The notes under the pieces: generated by a model | The model's database searches: none | The model's input: only the letters and a program-made list of their open reading frames with translations | Told to the model about the DNA's origin: nothing | From: an uncultured Mesonia sp. | Lineage (GTDB): Bacteria; Bacteroidota; Bacteroidia; Flavobacteriales; Flavobacteriaceae | Length of the DNA stretch: 64,000 nt | NCBI GenBank assembly: GCA_947494545.1 | Contig: CANLVH010000002.1 | Span: forward strand, 62,001 to 126,000 | Direction of reading: 5' to 3' | Part shown: piece after piece, positions 36,514-45,900 of the stretch | Layout of the letters: every line of letters begins with the position of its first letter | Position numbering within the stretch: the stretch's first letter is position 1 | Program-made: the position numbers and the translations under genes

Positions 36514-38172
36514 CTAAATTTTACGATAACTTTTTTTGATTAATTTTTTTAATCGCTTTACGGAATCTTTTGTGGTTACCTCCCGTTTTAAGGCTTGTTT
36601 AAAATTGATAATGGCTTTTTTATATTGGCGTTTTTCGTAATAATAGCGACCAATTAAATAATAAGTTTCCCAAAAATACGGATTTAAATTCCGAAAAGAA
36701 TTTATTTCTTTTTCCTGTAAGTTTTGCTGGTTATCTGTGGCAGATTTTATAACAATTGCTTGCTTCCGGTAATTTTCATAATCTTTAAAAGCTTGGGTAT
36801 GTATAAAATTGTCTTCGCTGATTTTTAGACTGTCAATTCCTTTTAACGAATAATCGCCGTTTTCAAATTCCGTAAAGGCTTTTTTTAAATCATAAGCCAG
36901 AAAAGCGCCCATTTGGTACGGACTAGAAGAAACCCAAACCAGATTAGATTCGGGTTTAAAAACTATGCCGTGATGCGCCAACATTTGATTAATTGCCAAC
37001 TCGTTGCCCATTCCTAATCGTTTTTCGTCTACTCCTCTTCTATCTCGCAGAATTTTTACTGCTTTTTGTGGCGTTATTTCTTCATTTTTATTCAGTAATT
37101 GGTTCATTCTTTTAAAACGCGGTAAAGTATGACTGTTTTGAATGGTTTGTAAGTTGCGGCTTTCGTTTTTTAAAGCATTACTCTGAAAATGATTACTGCA
37201 AACCAGTTTTGCTTGATTCTCTACCTCGTAAACCCCAAAATTTTTAGGAGTAACCTCTATAAGAATTGCTTTTCTTTCTTTGCTGCTGCCAACCATAATT
37301 GCTTCCGAAACAAAAACTTCTTTGTTTTTTGCAATGGCAATAGCTTCGTGGGTTGTAGTAGCATATTGTAAAATTTCGCGCGTAAGCAAAGCAATTGGTG
37401 TTTTGGCTTTCCAAGGAATTTTGGATTTACCGGCATTAATGGTTACGGTCAAACCTGTTTCGTTCATTCCACTTACCACGCCCACAAATCCGGGCCAAGT
37501 ATACATCATAAACTTATTGCCTTTTTGCGGATTGATAAATGCTATAATTTTCTCTTCGGAAAAAGCATCCCCGGCATAAAAATCAAAATTTCTACCTATT
37601 AGCAATTCGCCATCTTTAGTATTCTGGTCCCAAGCGGCAAAAGAAGTGCAACCCACTAGCATTAAATCTTGCAAAGCGTGGCCAATATCGTGCGCGCCGT
37701 GCAAGTACAAAGAACGCACGTAAGGTTTTGCAAAATAGTTGTATTTCTGCGTGTTGTAACGTGAAATTCCGTAAATTTCTGCTTTATATTCTTCGTTTAC
37801 GTGCGTGTATAAATCGCGGTTATAAAAAGCGATTATTTTACTTAAAAACTTTCTGTAACCCGGTTTTTCTACCATTGTAAAAACTTGGTTCATCAAAGCT
37901 TCTTCTTGTTTTTTAAGCAACTCGCGCGATAAACTTCCTATGGCAAAACCGCGCTCTAAAGCTTCTCCTTCAATATACATTTCCCACAAGCCTTCTTTAT
38001 TTTTGCGCAAACTGTTGTTACCAACTTTGTAAAAATCTTTTGCAACTTTTGTTCTGACCGTATCTATGGAAGCAATTCTCGATAAGTCCGGGCGATCTTC
38101 TAAAGATTTTTTAACGCCGCAACCACTTAAAATACTTGCTATTAGTAAAGAAAGAAGAAAATGTATTTTCAT
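36514..38172 (-). CDS. C45-type Ntn-hydrolase/acyltransferase lipoprotein with C-terminal TPR
   Basis: 552 residues. The lipobox LSGC (Cys18) makes it a lipoprotein, and the residues after it (GVKK) do not form the acidic surface-export signal. The middle is an acyl-CoA:6-aminopenicillanate acyltransferase (C45)-like Ntn-hydrolase fold. The predicted autoprocessing nucleophile is Cys175 in VGCTSFAAWD, followed by LIGRNFDFY. The last ~70 residues contain a TPR motif (ETYYLIGRYYYEKRQYKKA). C45 enzymes cleave or form amides or esters, so an acyl-transfer step on the finished lipid is plausible. It starts 60 bases after the MMPL gene and ends 7 bases before the ligase. Confidence 0.83.
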   Translation of the reverse strand: MKIHFLLSLLIASILSGCGVKKSLEDRPDLSRIASIDTVRTKVAKDFYKVGNNSLRKNKEGLWEMYIEGEALERGFAIGSLSRELLKKQEEALMNQVFTMVEKPGYRKFLSKIIAFYNRDLYTHVNEEYKAEIYGISRYNTQKYNYFAKPYVRSLYLHGAHDIGHALQDLMLVGCTSFAAWDQNTKDGELLIGRNFDFYAGDAFSEEKIIAFINPQKGNKFMMYTWPGFVGVVSGMNETGLTVTINAGKSKIPWKAKTPIALLTREILQYATTTHEAIAIAKNKEVFVSEAIMVGSSKERKAILIEVTPKNFGVYEVENQAKLVCSNHFQSNALKNESRNLQTIQNSHTLPRFKRMNQLLNKNEEITPQKAVKILRDRRGVDEKRLGMGNELAINQMLAHHGIVFKPESNLVWVSSSPYQMGAFLAYDLKKAFTEFENGDYSLKGIDSLKISEDNFIHTQAFKDYENYRKQAIVIKSATDNQQNLQEKEINSFRNLNPYFWETYYLIGRYYYEKRQYKKAIINFKQALKREVTTKDSVKRLKKLIKKSYRKI

Positions 38173-38232
38173 AGAAGCAAGTTGGGTTTATTTAGTTCAA
38201 AATTAAGCGAGATTTTTTTACAATTAAATCAA

Positions 38233-40662
38233 TTAAGATTTTTTCTTTACAGAATTATTCCGTCTAAAAAAGACCTTAAACAGAAACGGTTGAACGCAAA
38301 TTGTCACAAAACTAACGCATAAAATACCAATTACCGAAATTGCCGCCACAGAATGCAAGGCAGGATGTTTGGCAAATAGCAACACGCCTATTCCTAAAAT
38401 TGTTGTGATTACAGAAAGAAAAATAGAGGTTTTATACGTGCCGAGTTTTCCCTTTTCATAACGTAAACCATTGCTAATAAATATACTGTAATCTATTCCT
38501 AAACCAAAAATAAAGCTGGTGATAATAATATTAAAGATGTTAAATTCTATTTTTAGCCAATACATAATTGCTAAGGCAATTACCCAAGTTATGCCAATTG
38601 GCAGCATAGTGAGTAAGCCCCATTTTAAGCTTCTATTTACCAATAGTAAGAGTAAAAAAACCGCCGCAAGCGAGTATAGAACTAAGTTATTGAACTCACC
38701 TTTTAAGTTTCCTAAGAGAGATTCGTTTAAGGCTTTTCTGTTTATGAGCAAAGTGTTTTTATCTTTTACAAATTGGTCTCTAAACACAGAAGCATTTTCT
38801 TCGCTAGTTGTTACCGTAGATAAAACCGTATATAATTTTTTGGCAGAGGCGCTATCTATCAATTCGTTTAAACCTAAATTTTCTAATTCTTTATATTCTG
38901 CTATAGAAATAGGTGTATAATTTTTCCGTAAACGCTGCTTAAAAATTTCAAAACTTGAAGTTTTAAAACCGGTTTCTTTTATGCTTAAAGAAAGCTGTTT
39001 TTCCAGCTTATTTAGTTGTTCAGCATTCCAGAAATTTTGCCATTTTTTAATTTTTTCTTCTTGTTTTATTTTTGGCAAAACCACCTGACCAATACTAGAG
39101 AAACTTAGTATCTTGTTTTCTTGTTTGGCATCTTGTAATTGCGCAAATAATTCGGCATTTTTTAAAAGTGCTTTCTCCAAGGTTTTAGCGTGACTTACAA
39201 CATATATATTTTCGCCATGCATATTGGCGACGCTATCTAAATTTTTTTCGGCTTGTTTTAAATAGGTTGGTTGGTAATTAAGTTTATTTAAATCTGTAGT
39301 AAAAGTGACTTGTTGAAAGTAAAATAACCCTGCTACAAATACGATAGCAGTACCAACCAAAAGATATGTATTCTTATGAAAAGAATAATGACCCAACTTG
39401 TCTAAAAATGTCTTTTTACTTGTCTTTTTTTCTACAGGATTATATAAATGGGGCAAAAATAATAACGCGTAAATCGCTGTGGTTACAACGCTAATTGCGG
39501 CAAAATATCCTAAATCGTTTAAAGCCGGACTGTCTATAAATCCTAAACATAAAAAGGCAGAAGCGGTTGTAAAACTGCTTAACAAAACAGGTTTACTTAC
39601 CTTGGCGTACAATTCTTTTACGTTGGTATTGGCGCGATAATGCGTTAAAATATGTAGCGAATAATCTAAGCTTATTCCAATTAAAACCGAACCAATACCT
39701 AGAGCAATTAACGAAACCTCATTTTGAAACCAAAACAGAAAAAACAAAGCTGTAACGCCACCAAAAACACTTGGCAATAAGAGTAAAAACGGAATATATA
39801 TTTTTCGGTAAAACCAGATTAAAATAATTATCAACACGCCTAAAGCTATACCAACACTAGTAAAAATATCATTTTTTATTTGTTTAGCATTAGCAACCGA
39901 ATATAAAATTGCGCCTACAGCTTCGGCTTTTATTAATGCTTTATTTTGGTTTAATTCGCTTAAAATTTGTTGTAATTCTTTAGCAAAGACTTCGCTATTT
40001 TTGGCAGATTTTGCTTCTTCTGTTGGCGTGATAAACAGGAGTAAATTCTTTCCGTCTTCGGTAACTAAAAAGTTGTTGTATAAAGTAAATCCGGAAGAAA
40101 ATTGCAGAGCTTTCAACTTCTCTAAACCTAGATTGGTAAAGCCTAACGGATCTTTTAATAAAAATTGCTTAGTAAACATTCCTGCCGGGGAAGTAAGCGA
40201 ACGGTAAGCATTTTTCACTCTATTGTGAATACTGTCTTTTGTCAACCGTTTTTCTATTACTTGGTAGTCTTTCTCATTTAGAAAAAGCGGTAAATGCGCG
40301 TTAACAAAATCGTAGGTTTCTAAAATATTATCTTGTTGCACTTTTCCTTGAATATTATCAATAAAGTGAGAAGGTCTTATTTGCTCAAGAAAATCTTCCG
40401 CGTAAGCGACCAAATCTTCCCTTGTAGCGGTATCTTTTGCTTGTATGTTTACAATTACCTTATCGGAAAAATTTACCGTGTTTAGAACTTCTTGTAATTT
40501 TTCAGATTCTTTTGTTTTCGGAATTAATTGCGTGATATCTTCCGTAAAGTTTAAACGCGAAGCAAAAAAAGTCATTACCGACAACAAAACCAGAAAAGCA
40601 AAAAAAGCTAGTAAACGATTTTCTTTTATTAACCGAAAAATCTTGTAAAAAAAAGCTCCCAT
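38233..40662 (-). CDS. MMPL/RND-superfamily lipid exporter
   Basis: 809 residues in two halves, each with a large periplasmic loop and a bundle of helices. The sterol-sensing-like signatures VLIGISLDYSLHILTHY (near 330) and FIFGLGIDYSIFISNG (near 730) carry the Asp-Tyr pairs of proton-driven MMPL transporters. The homologous exporter in aryl-polyene clusters moves the polyene lipid out of the inner membrane. The start codon shares one base with the stop of the glycosyltransferase gene. Confidence 0.9.
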   Translation of the reverse strand: MGAFFYKIFRLIKENRLLAFFAFLVLLSVMTFFASRLNFTEDITQLIPKTKESEKLQEVLNTVNFSDKVIVNIQAKDTATREDLVAYAEDFLEQIRPSHFIDNIQGKVQQDNILETYDFVNAHLPLFLNEKDYQVIEKRLTKDSIHNRVKNAYRSLTSPAGMFTKQFLLKDPLGFTNLGLEKLKALQFSSGFTLYNNFLVTEDGKNLLLFITPTEEAKSAKNSEVFAKELQQILSELNQNKALIKAEAVGAILYSVANAKQIKNDIFTSVGIALGVLIIILIWFYRKIYIPFLLLLPSVFGGVTALFFLFWFQNEVSLIALGIGSVLIGISLDYSLHILTHYRANTNVKELYAKVSKPVLLSSFTTASAFLCLGFIDSPALNDLGYFAAISVVTTAIYALLFLPHLYNPVEKKTSKKTFLDKLGHYSFHKNTYLLVGTAIVFVAGLFYFQQVTFTTDLNKLNYQPTYLKQAEKNLDSVANMHGENIYVVSHAKTLEKALLKNAELFAQLQDAKQENKILSFSSIGQVVLPKIKQEEKIKKWQNFWNAEQLNKLEKQLSLSIKETGFKTSSFEIFKQRLRKNYTPISIAEYKELENLGLNELIDSASAKKLYTVLSTVTTSEENASVFRDQFVKDKNTLLINRKALNESLLGNLKGEFNNLVLYSLAAVFLLLLLVNRSLKWGLLTMLPIGITWVIALAIMYWLKIEFNIFNIIITSFIFGLGIDYSIFISNGLRYEKGKLGTYKTSIFLSVITTILGIGVLLFAKHPALHSVAAISVIGILCVSFVTICVQPFLFKVFFRRNNSVKKKS

Positions 40663-41864
40663 TACGACAGTTTTTTCTTGGCAGCAGGTTTAAAAATCGA
40701 AAATAATAAATAAAAAATAAGTCCGCTGCAAAACGCGCTCAAGCCAGCCAAAATAAAGCTTCCTATAAGATAGGTTTTCATTCCTCCCAAAACATCTAAT
40801 GCAGAATTAACTTTATCTAAATTAAGATTTAGACTTACTTCTTCGCCGGTAACCAAAGCGCCCATTTGGTAACTGGCATACAAAATAAAAGGTATAAACG
40901 GTGGAATGCTAACATTAGAAAACACGAAAGCTAACAACTTATTTAGACCCAACATTTGCGCCAAAAAGAACACCAACAATGTTTGCAAGCCCCAAAAAGG
41001 AGCAATGCCAATAAACACGCCTAAAGCAATGGCAAGCGCTTTTTTTAATGGCGGTTCGTCAATTTTTAGAATGTCTTCTTTCCAGATGCGTTTGCCACCT
41101 TTTTCTTTTATCTGCCGAATGCGTTTTTGCGGAATTACAAACAAAAAAGCATAGATAACAAACCAAATATTAAGTAAAGTAATACGAACAATATCTATGA
41201 CCGGTCTAAAATGCGTAACACGCTCGTCTGGATCGTAAAGCACTTTTACCGGAATGTTTTTTACCGGAATTTTTCGCCAGGCGGTTTTTACTATGATTTC
41301 TATTTCAAACTCAAATTTAGGCGTAAGTAATTTTATGTTATTTACCACTTTTAACGGATATAAACGTAAACCGCATTGGGTGTCTTCTAAATTTATTCCG
41401 GTTTCTATCCATACCCAAAAACTGGAAAATTTATTTCCAAAACTGCTGGTATTTGGCACTTCGGGGTCGTCCATTTTTCTAGAGCCAATAATTAAAATTG
41501 GTTCTTGGTTATTTGCTTCCAATTCGGTTAAAAAAGTCGGCATATCTTCGGCAAAATGCTGCCCGTCAGAATCTATGGTAATGGCGTACTCGTAGCCCAA
41601 TTCTTCGGCTTTTTTAAAACCCGCCAGCAAAGCTTTTCCTTTGCCTTTATTTTCCATAAAATTAATGCGAGTAATTTCCGGGAAACCGTCTAAAATTTCA
41701 GACGTTTTATCTGTAGAACCATCGTTTATTACAATTAGGTTGCGGGTATATTGTAAGACTTCGTTTAAAACCCGCGCCAAGGTATTTTGGTTGTTGTAAG
41801 TAGGTATGATTACGCAACAATTTAGCCGGTCAAAATTTTTTTGGTATGTGGGTTTTTTATTCAA
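40662..41864 (-). CDS. GT2 glycosyltransferase fused to a DUF2062 membrane domain
   Basis: 400 residues. Residues about 15-230 form a DPM1-like GT2 domain with VIIPTYNN, the LIVINDGSTDKT nucleotide-binding loop and the metal-binding TIDSDGQH (DxD). A helix near 235 is followed by the DUF2062 domain (about 275-390: IALGVFIGIAPFWGLQTLL and FVFSNVSIPPFIPFILY). In the polyene setting it probably adds a sugar to the lipid anchor at the inner membrane. It lies 6 bases from the hotdog gene. Confidence 0.9.
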   Translation of the reverse strand: MNKKPTYQKNFDRLNCCVIIPTYNNQNTLARVLNEVLQYTRNLIVINDGSTDKTSEILDGFPEITRINFMENKGKGKALLAGFKKAEELGYEYAITIDSDGQHFAEDMPTFLTELEANNQEPILIIGSRKMDDPEVPNTSSFGNKFSSFWVWIETGINLEDTQCGLRLYPLKVVNNIKLLTPKFEFEIEIIVKTAWRKIPVKNIPVKVLYDPDERVTHFRPVIDIVRITLLNIWFVIYAFLFVIPQKRIRQIKEKGGKRIWKEDILKIDEPPLKKALAIALGVFIGIAPFWGLQTLLVFFLAQMLGLNKLLAFVFSNVSIPPFIPFILYASYQMGALVTGEEVSLNLNLDKVNSALDVLGGMKTYLIGSFILAGLSAFCSGLIFYLLFSIFKPAAKKKLS

Positions 41865-41870
41865 AAATGC

Positions 41871-42239
41871 TTATTCAAAAGAGGTTAGTTCCAGTTGTAA
41901 TTTAGCTACCAAATTATTTTTGGCGTCAAAAACTTTTCCGTTAAGGTGTAATTTGCTTTCTGAAGTTTTAAAAATAAACAATAATTTTAAACTCGTCTCC
42001 TCTTCTACTTTTACCACCTGCAAAAACTTTACGGTTTTGATATGACTAATTAATAGTTTTTCTTGCGAATAATTTTCTGCTTCTTTTTTAAAAATGTCAA
42101 TTAAAATTACTCCCGGCAAAATTGGATTTTCAGGAAAATGCCCTTTAAAAATAGCGTGTTTCGGATTTAAAACTACCCAACTTTCGGTTTCGTTTTCGTT
42201 TTGAGTATGTTTCTTTTGGGCGTATAATTGCTTATCCAT
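41871..42239 (-). CDS. Hotdog-fold 3-hydroxyacyl-ACP dehydratase (ApeI/FabZ-like)
   Basis: 122 residues. The motif IFKGHFPENPILPGVILIDIF is the FabA/FabZ-type signature with the His of GHFP, close to the form seen in ApeI-type dehydratases. The acidic residue usually found after PGV is occupied by Asp in LIDIF. It would dehydrate 3-hydroxyacyl-ACP to the conjugated enoyl form during chain extension. It lies 20 bases after LolA and 6 bases before the GT2 gene. Confidence 0.8.
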   Translation of the reverse strand: MDKQLYAQKKHTQNENETESWVVLNPKHAIFKGHFPENPILPGVILIDIFKKEAENYSQEKLLISHIKTVKFLQVVKVEEETSLKLLFIFKTSESKLHLNGKVFDAKNNLVAKLQLELTSFE

Positions 42240-42259
42240 AAAGAAGTTAGAAATAAAAA

Positions 42260-42886
42260 TTAAGGTTTAAAAACCGAATCTTTAATAGTTTCGTTTACAC
42301 GGATTTTTTCTAGGCTAATCAAGGTGAAATCTTTAGTATTTTCCATGATTTTTATCTTTTCTACCAGCAAAGTTTTTGGATTGATGTAAAGAACCAACTT
42401 TTCTATAAAGTCTTTTATAGAAGCTTCTTCAGGCAGTAAGTGGGCTGTTATAAAGGTCTCTTCGTTATAATAATTAACGGTAAAACTAGCATCGCTAAGC
42501 ATTTCGCCATTTATACTTTTGGCGATTAATTGACTTAATTTATTCAATAATTTATTAGAAGAAATGGCTATTTCTTTGGTGTTGCCTTCTTCTTCTATAA
42601 ACAATTTTTGGTTGGTAAAAAGCAAGCTAAAAGGTTCTGGCGAAAGATAAATCCATTTTAATTGCATTGGTGCTTGATAAAAAAACTCTCCCGAACTTTT
42701 GGCTGGTTCTTCCAAAAAATCTAATTTTTTAGTTTGTATAAATTCGCCCTGTAAACTTTTTATATCGGCATTTTTTTGCTGAAGTTTTTCTTCTAAGCCT
42801 TTTACTTCTTTCACAGAAAGCTTTTCTTGTGCAAAAATAGAACCACAAAACAAGAAACAAAAAATAAAGAAACTATTTATACGCAT
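42260..42886 (-). CDS. LolA-like outer-membrane lipoprotein carrier protein
   Basis: 208 residues with a signal peptide ending near SIFAQ. The body matches the LolA fold: an early IKSLQGEFIQTKKLDFLEEP, then SSGEFFYQAPMQLKWIYLSPEP, the canonical LolA segment in which a hydrophobic cavity is built. A cluster-specific LolA is standard in aryl-polyene operons and probably carries the lipidated product across the periplasm. It overlaps the deacetylase gene by 14 bases. Confidence 0.88.
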   Translation of the reverse strand: MRINSFFIFCFLFCGSIFAQEKLSVKEVKGLEEKLQQKNADIKSLQGEFIQTKKLDFLEEPAKSSGEFFYQAPMQLKWIYLSPEPFSLLFTNQKLFIEEEGNTKEIAISSNKLLNKLSQLIAKSINGEMLSDASFTVNYYNEETFITAHLLPEEASIKDFIEKLVLYINPKTLLVEKIKIMENTKDFTLISLEKIRVNETIKDSVFKP

Positions 42887-43643
42887 TGATTTTCAGTAAT
42901 TTATCTACGCTTTCGCAAGTGTAATCATTATTTTCTAAAAATAGCAACAATTCTGCCAAGATACGAACCGTGTGCGGTTTTGAGTCGTGTAACAGAATAA
43001 TTTTGCCGGGTTTTATGTTTTTCTTCAAACGTTTTAAAATATATTTTTCCGAAGAAAATAATGCATCAAAAGAGCGCAAACTCCAACCAATTGGCGTGTG
43101 TTTTGTGTTTTTGAGTGCCTTTTTAACCTTAGGGTTAGAAACTCCAAAAGGCACCCGAAACATATTTAACCGCATGTTGCCGTGACTAAAAGCCGCACGA
43201 TCGCAACTCTCAATTTCGCGTTGCACGGTTTTAGCAGATAAAAATCCGAAATTTTTAGGATGACTGTACGTGTGGTTACCTATTGTGTGGCCTGCTTCTA
43301 TTATCTTTTTAAAAAGCTGCGGATTTTCGTCTATTTTATGTCCGATGCAAAAAAAACTAGCTTTTACATTGTGTTTTTTTAAGAGGTTTAAAATTGCTTC
43401 GGTTTGATTTCCCGGTCCGTCGTCAAAACTTAAAGCTACTTTTTTATCCGTAGTTTCTTTTTGGTGTAAAGCTTTAAAAAAATAATTTGCGCGAACATTG
43501 GTGGCTCCCCAAATGGTAATTGTCAACCATATTGCGCCAAGAATTAAATAGGAATAAATAGGCCAAGAATACCAAAATACCAATAAACTAAGCAATAAAA
43601 AAAATGCTATAAACAAATAATTTATGCTTTTAAATTTTAACAT
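42873..43643 (-). CDS. Polysaccharide deacetylase (CE4 NodB) family protein
   Basis: 256 residues. Two N-terminal hydrophobic helices (about 7-45) precede the NodB domain. CE4 motif 1 is SFDDGP (catalytic Asp and metal Asp), motif 2 HTYSHP (metal His residues), motif 3 RVPFG and the last LLHD; all are present. It would deacetylate an N- or O-acetylated sugar, perhaps the sugar added by the GT2 partner. A CE4 enzyme is not part of the core aryl-polyene pathway I know, so its role is an inference. It overlaps both neighbouring genes (7 and 14 bases). Confidence 0.88.
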   Translation of the reverse strand: MLKFKSINYLFIAFFLLLSLLVFWYSWPIYSYLILGAIWLTITIWGATNVRANYFFKALHQKETTDKKVALSFDDGPGNQTEAILNLLKKHNVKASFFCIGHKIDENPQLFKKIIEAGHTIGNHTYSHPKNFGFLSAKTVQREIESCDRAAFSHGNMRLNMFRVPFGVSNPKVKKALKNTKHTPIGWSLRSFDALFSSEKYILKRLKKNIKPGKIILLHDSKPHTVRILAELLLFLENNDYTCESVDKLLKINAYK

Positions 43644-44701
43644 GCGCGCAAAAGACTAAAACTGTGATTTTTACCACGGTATACATTGTATAGCAAGATA
43701 TACTTAGGTTTTTGTGCAATTTTAATGGAGTTTAATTTACAAGTTTGCGGAATTTCACCTTCTTTTAAAATATGACAAGCTAACCAAAAAGCATAGGCAG
43801 AAGCTGTGTAAAATTCGCCTACCAGATGTTTATAATACAATTGCGGAATATCTTTTAAACCTTCCCTAGAAAACACCGAAAAATACGGTTGGTCTACCAA
43901 CATTGCATTTTGCCCCAGAATTATAGCATCTATATCTTTTAGCGTGATTTCCTTTTCCTGTAAAAAGTTCCGTAAAGCCGGTTCTAATTCATCTTCTTGC
44001 AACTGGTTATACATTTTGTTACCAAAATATTGTGCGTAAGAATTTCCTTGGCGGAAATTACTCAGTACAAAAAAAGAAGCTCCCTCACCTATTATACTTC
44101 CAGGAGAAATATGTTGTAGTAACTGCAAATTATTAAAATTCTCTTCTTTTATTTGTCCGTCTAAGCGTTGTAGATCTATGCTGTAATCAGAAATTTCGTC
44201 TACCCCACCAACCAAAAGATTTTTAGGGTTTTTAGTTTGTAACTCCATTTCTGCATCTAACAAAGCACTTTCAAAAGAAACCGAACTTTGTACGTAGGTC
44301 GTGTTATAAGCTTTACAATCTAATTGCAAAGCAATTTGTCCCGAAACTGTGTTATGCGTAGATTGTATAAATTTTGTTGGTGCTAAAAAAGCTTCTTGGT
44401 TTTGCAACATATCTTCTAAAAAAGCATCAGAATCTTGTTTGCAGCCCATACCTGTTCCTACCAAAATACCGGAAATTTTTTGAACATTGGCATCTTCTAA
44501 GCTTGCATTTGCAGCTGCAACCCCCATTTTTACTGCTTCAGACATGCGGCGCATTTCTTTTGGCCGAATATATTTTCTAAAATCTTTAAAGCAATGTCTT
44601 AAAATAGAGGTATCGTATAAATTAGGATTCTTTAAGGCTAGCAAATTGGCTTCTTGTGCAGAAATAGAACCAATCCCGTTTATGTAAATTTTAGTATTCA
44701 T
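43637..44701 (-). CDS. Ketosynthase-like chain-length-factor protein, catalytic triad lost
   Basis: 354 residues with the KAS-I/II fold but none of the catalytic residues. The nucleophile segment reads TYVQSSVSF (Gln138-Ser139-Ser140) in place of TACSS. The first active His is Gln264 in LGQN where active enzymes have AHGT, and the second is Glu296 in VGEF where they have TGH. The same pattern marks CLF partners of type II systems; in aryl-polyene synthesis an ApeO-ApeC KS-CLF heterodimer is known. It directly abuts the complete KS gene upstream (stop and start adjacent), which fits a heterodimer partner. Confidence 0.82.
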   Translation of the reverse strand: MNTKIYINGIGSISAQEANLLALKNPNLYDTSILRHCFKDFRKYIRPKEMRRMSEAVKMGVAAANASLEDANVQKISGILVGTGMGCKQDSDAFLEDMLQNQEAFLAPTKFIQSTHNTVSGQIALQLDCKAYNTTYVQSSVSFESALLDAEMELQTKNPKNLLVGGVDEISDYSIDLQRLDGQIKEENFNNLQLLQHISPGSIIGEGASFFVLSNFRQGNSYAQYFGNKMYNQLQEDELEPALRNFLQEKEITLKDIDAIILGQNAMLVDQPYFSVFSREGLKDIPQLYYKHLVGEFYTASAYAFWLACHILKEGEIPQTCKLNSIKIAQKPKYILLYNVYRGKNHSFSLLRAC

Positions 44702-45898
44702 CTAAGCTTTACTGAATATTAAACTGGTACAATTACCACCAAAACCAAAAGAATTAGACAACACATGCTCATTTTTATTTGATTGAAACGCAGTGACCGG
44801 TTTAATAGGGATTTCCGGCATTGGAGTTTCAAAATTTAGATTTTTAAAAACTACTTGTTTTTGTAAAGCTAAAATAGCAAAAACCGCTTCTACCGCGCCG
44901 GCAGCACCCAAAGTATGACCGGTAAAAGCTTTGGTAGAACTTATGGGAGGTAAATTGTTATTTTCAAAAATTCTTTGCAGCGCTTTTCCTTCCGAGACAT
45001 CGTTATTAACCGTTGCCGTGCCGTGCGCCAAAATATAATCTATCTGCCGGGCATTTAAATTTGCTTTTTGCAAGGCTTTTTTAATAGCTAAGTAATTTCC
45101 TTCGCCACTAGCAGAAGAAGCCGTTTGGTGGTAAGCATCGTTTGCATTTGCAAAACCACTGCAATAGCCCAAAATAGGCTGGTTTCTCTCTTTTGCAGTT
45201 TCTTCATCTTCTAAAACTAAATAGGCTGCTGCTTCGCCAAGATTTAAACCGTCGCGGTTTTTATCAAAAGCTTTACAAGCATTTTTAGATAAAATCATCA
45301 AACTTTTAAAACCGTTTATGGTAAATTTTGACAGACAATCTGTGCCGCCCACCAAAACTTGTTTGGCTTTATTATTTTCAATTAGTTTGGCGCCGGTTAA
45401 AATTGCATTTGCACTGCTAGAGCAAGCAGTACTAATTGTGGTAACCAGGTTTTTACAGCCTAAATGCGCACCAATAACATCTGTAGTAAAACCGGGATGT
45501 TGCGCTTCAATATATTTTTGTGTGTTTTGCTTATCGGAAAAATTTTGGTAAAATTTTTCGGTATAATCCATACCGCCAACACTTGTAGCGTTTACAAAAG
45601 CTAGGTCATTTGGCAAGGTTTCCAAGTTTGCATTTCTCAAAGCTTCTTTGGCCGCAACACCTGCCAATAAAGCGCCGCGGGTAAAATTATTGTTTTTAGA
45701 AAGTTGTAATTTTTGTTCTAACCCAGCATTACTTTGCTTAATTTCTCCGAACAAATAATCTTTTGCGTGCTTGGTTTCTAAAAATTCCAAATGCGTTAAA
45801 CCCGATTTAGAGTTGCGCAAAGCGGCAAAATTTTCGGCTACTGTGTTACCAATAGCAGAAATAATACCCATACCGGTAATTGCCACACGCGTTTTCAT
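44702..45898 (-). CDS. Beta-ketoacyl-ACP synthase (KAS-II type), full catalytic triad
   Basis: 398 residues. Nucleophile Cys159 in STACSSSANAI, His292 in AHGTATVNND and His328 in FTGHTLGAAGAVE give a complete Cys-His-His triad. The C-terminal NSFGFGGNCTSLI is standard. It is followed without a gap by the CLF-like gene, so this is probably the elongating subunit of a KS-CLF pair. It starts 2 bases after the ACP gene. Confidence 0.92.
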   Translation of the reverse strand: MKTRVAITGMGIISAIGNTVAENFAALRNSKSGLTHLEFLETKHAKDYLFGEIKQSNAGLEQKLQLSKNNNFTRGALLAGVAAKEALRNANLETLPNDLAFVNATSVGGMDYTEKFYQNFSDKQNTQKYIEAQHPGFTTDVIGAHLGCKNLVTTISTACSSSANAILTGAKLIENNKAKQVLVGGTDCLSKFTINGFKSLMILSKNACKAFDKNRDGLNLGEAAAYLVLEDEETAKERNQPILGYCSGFANANDAYHQTASSASGEGNYLAIKKALQKANLNARQIDYILAHGTATVNNDVSEGKALQRIFENNNLPPISSTKAFTGHTLGAAGAVEAVFAILALQKQVVFKNLNFETPMPEIPIKPVTAFQSNKNEHVLSNSFGFGGNCTSLIFSKA

Positions 45899-45900
45899 AA

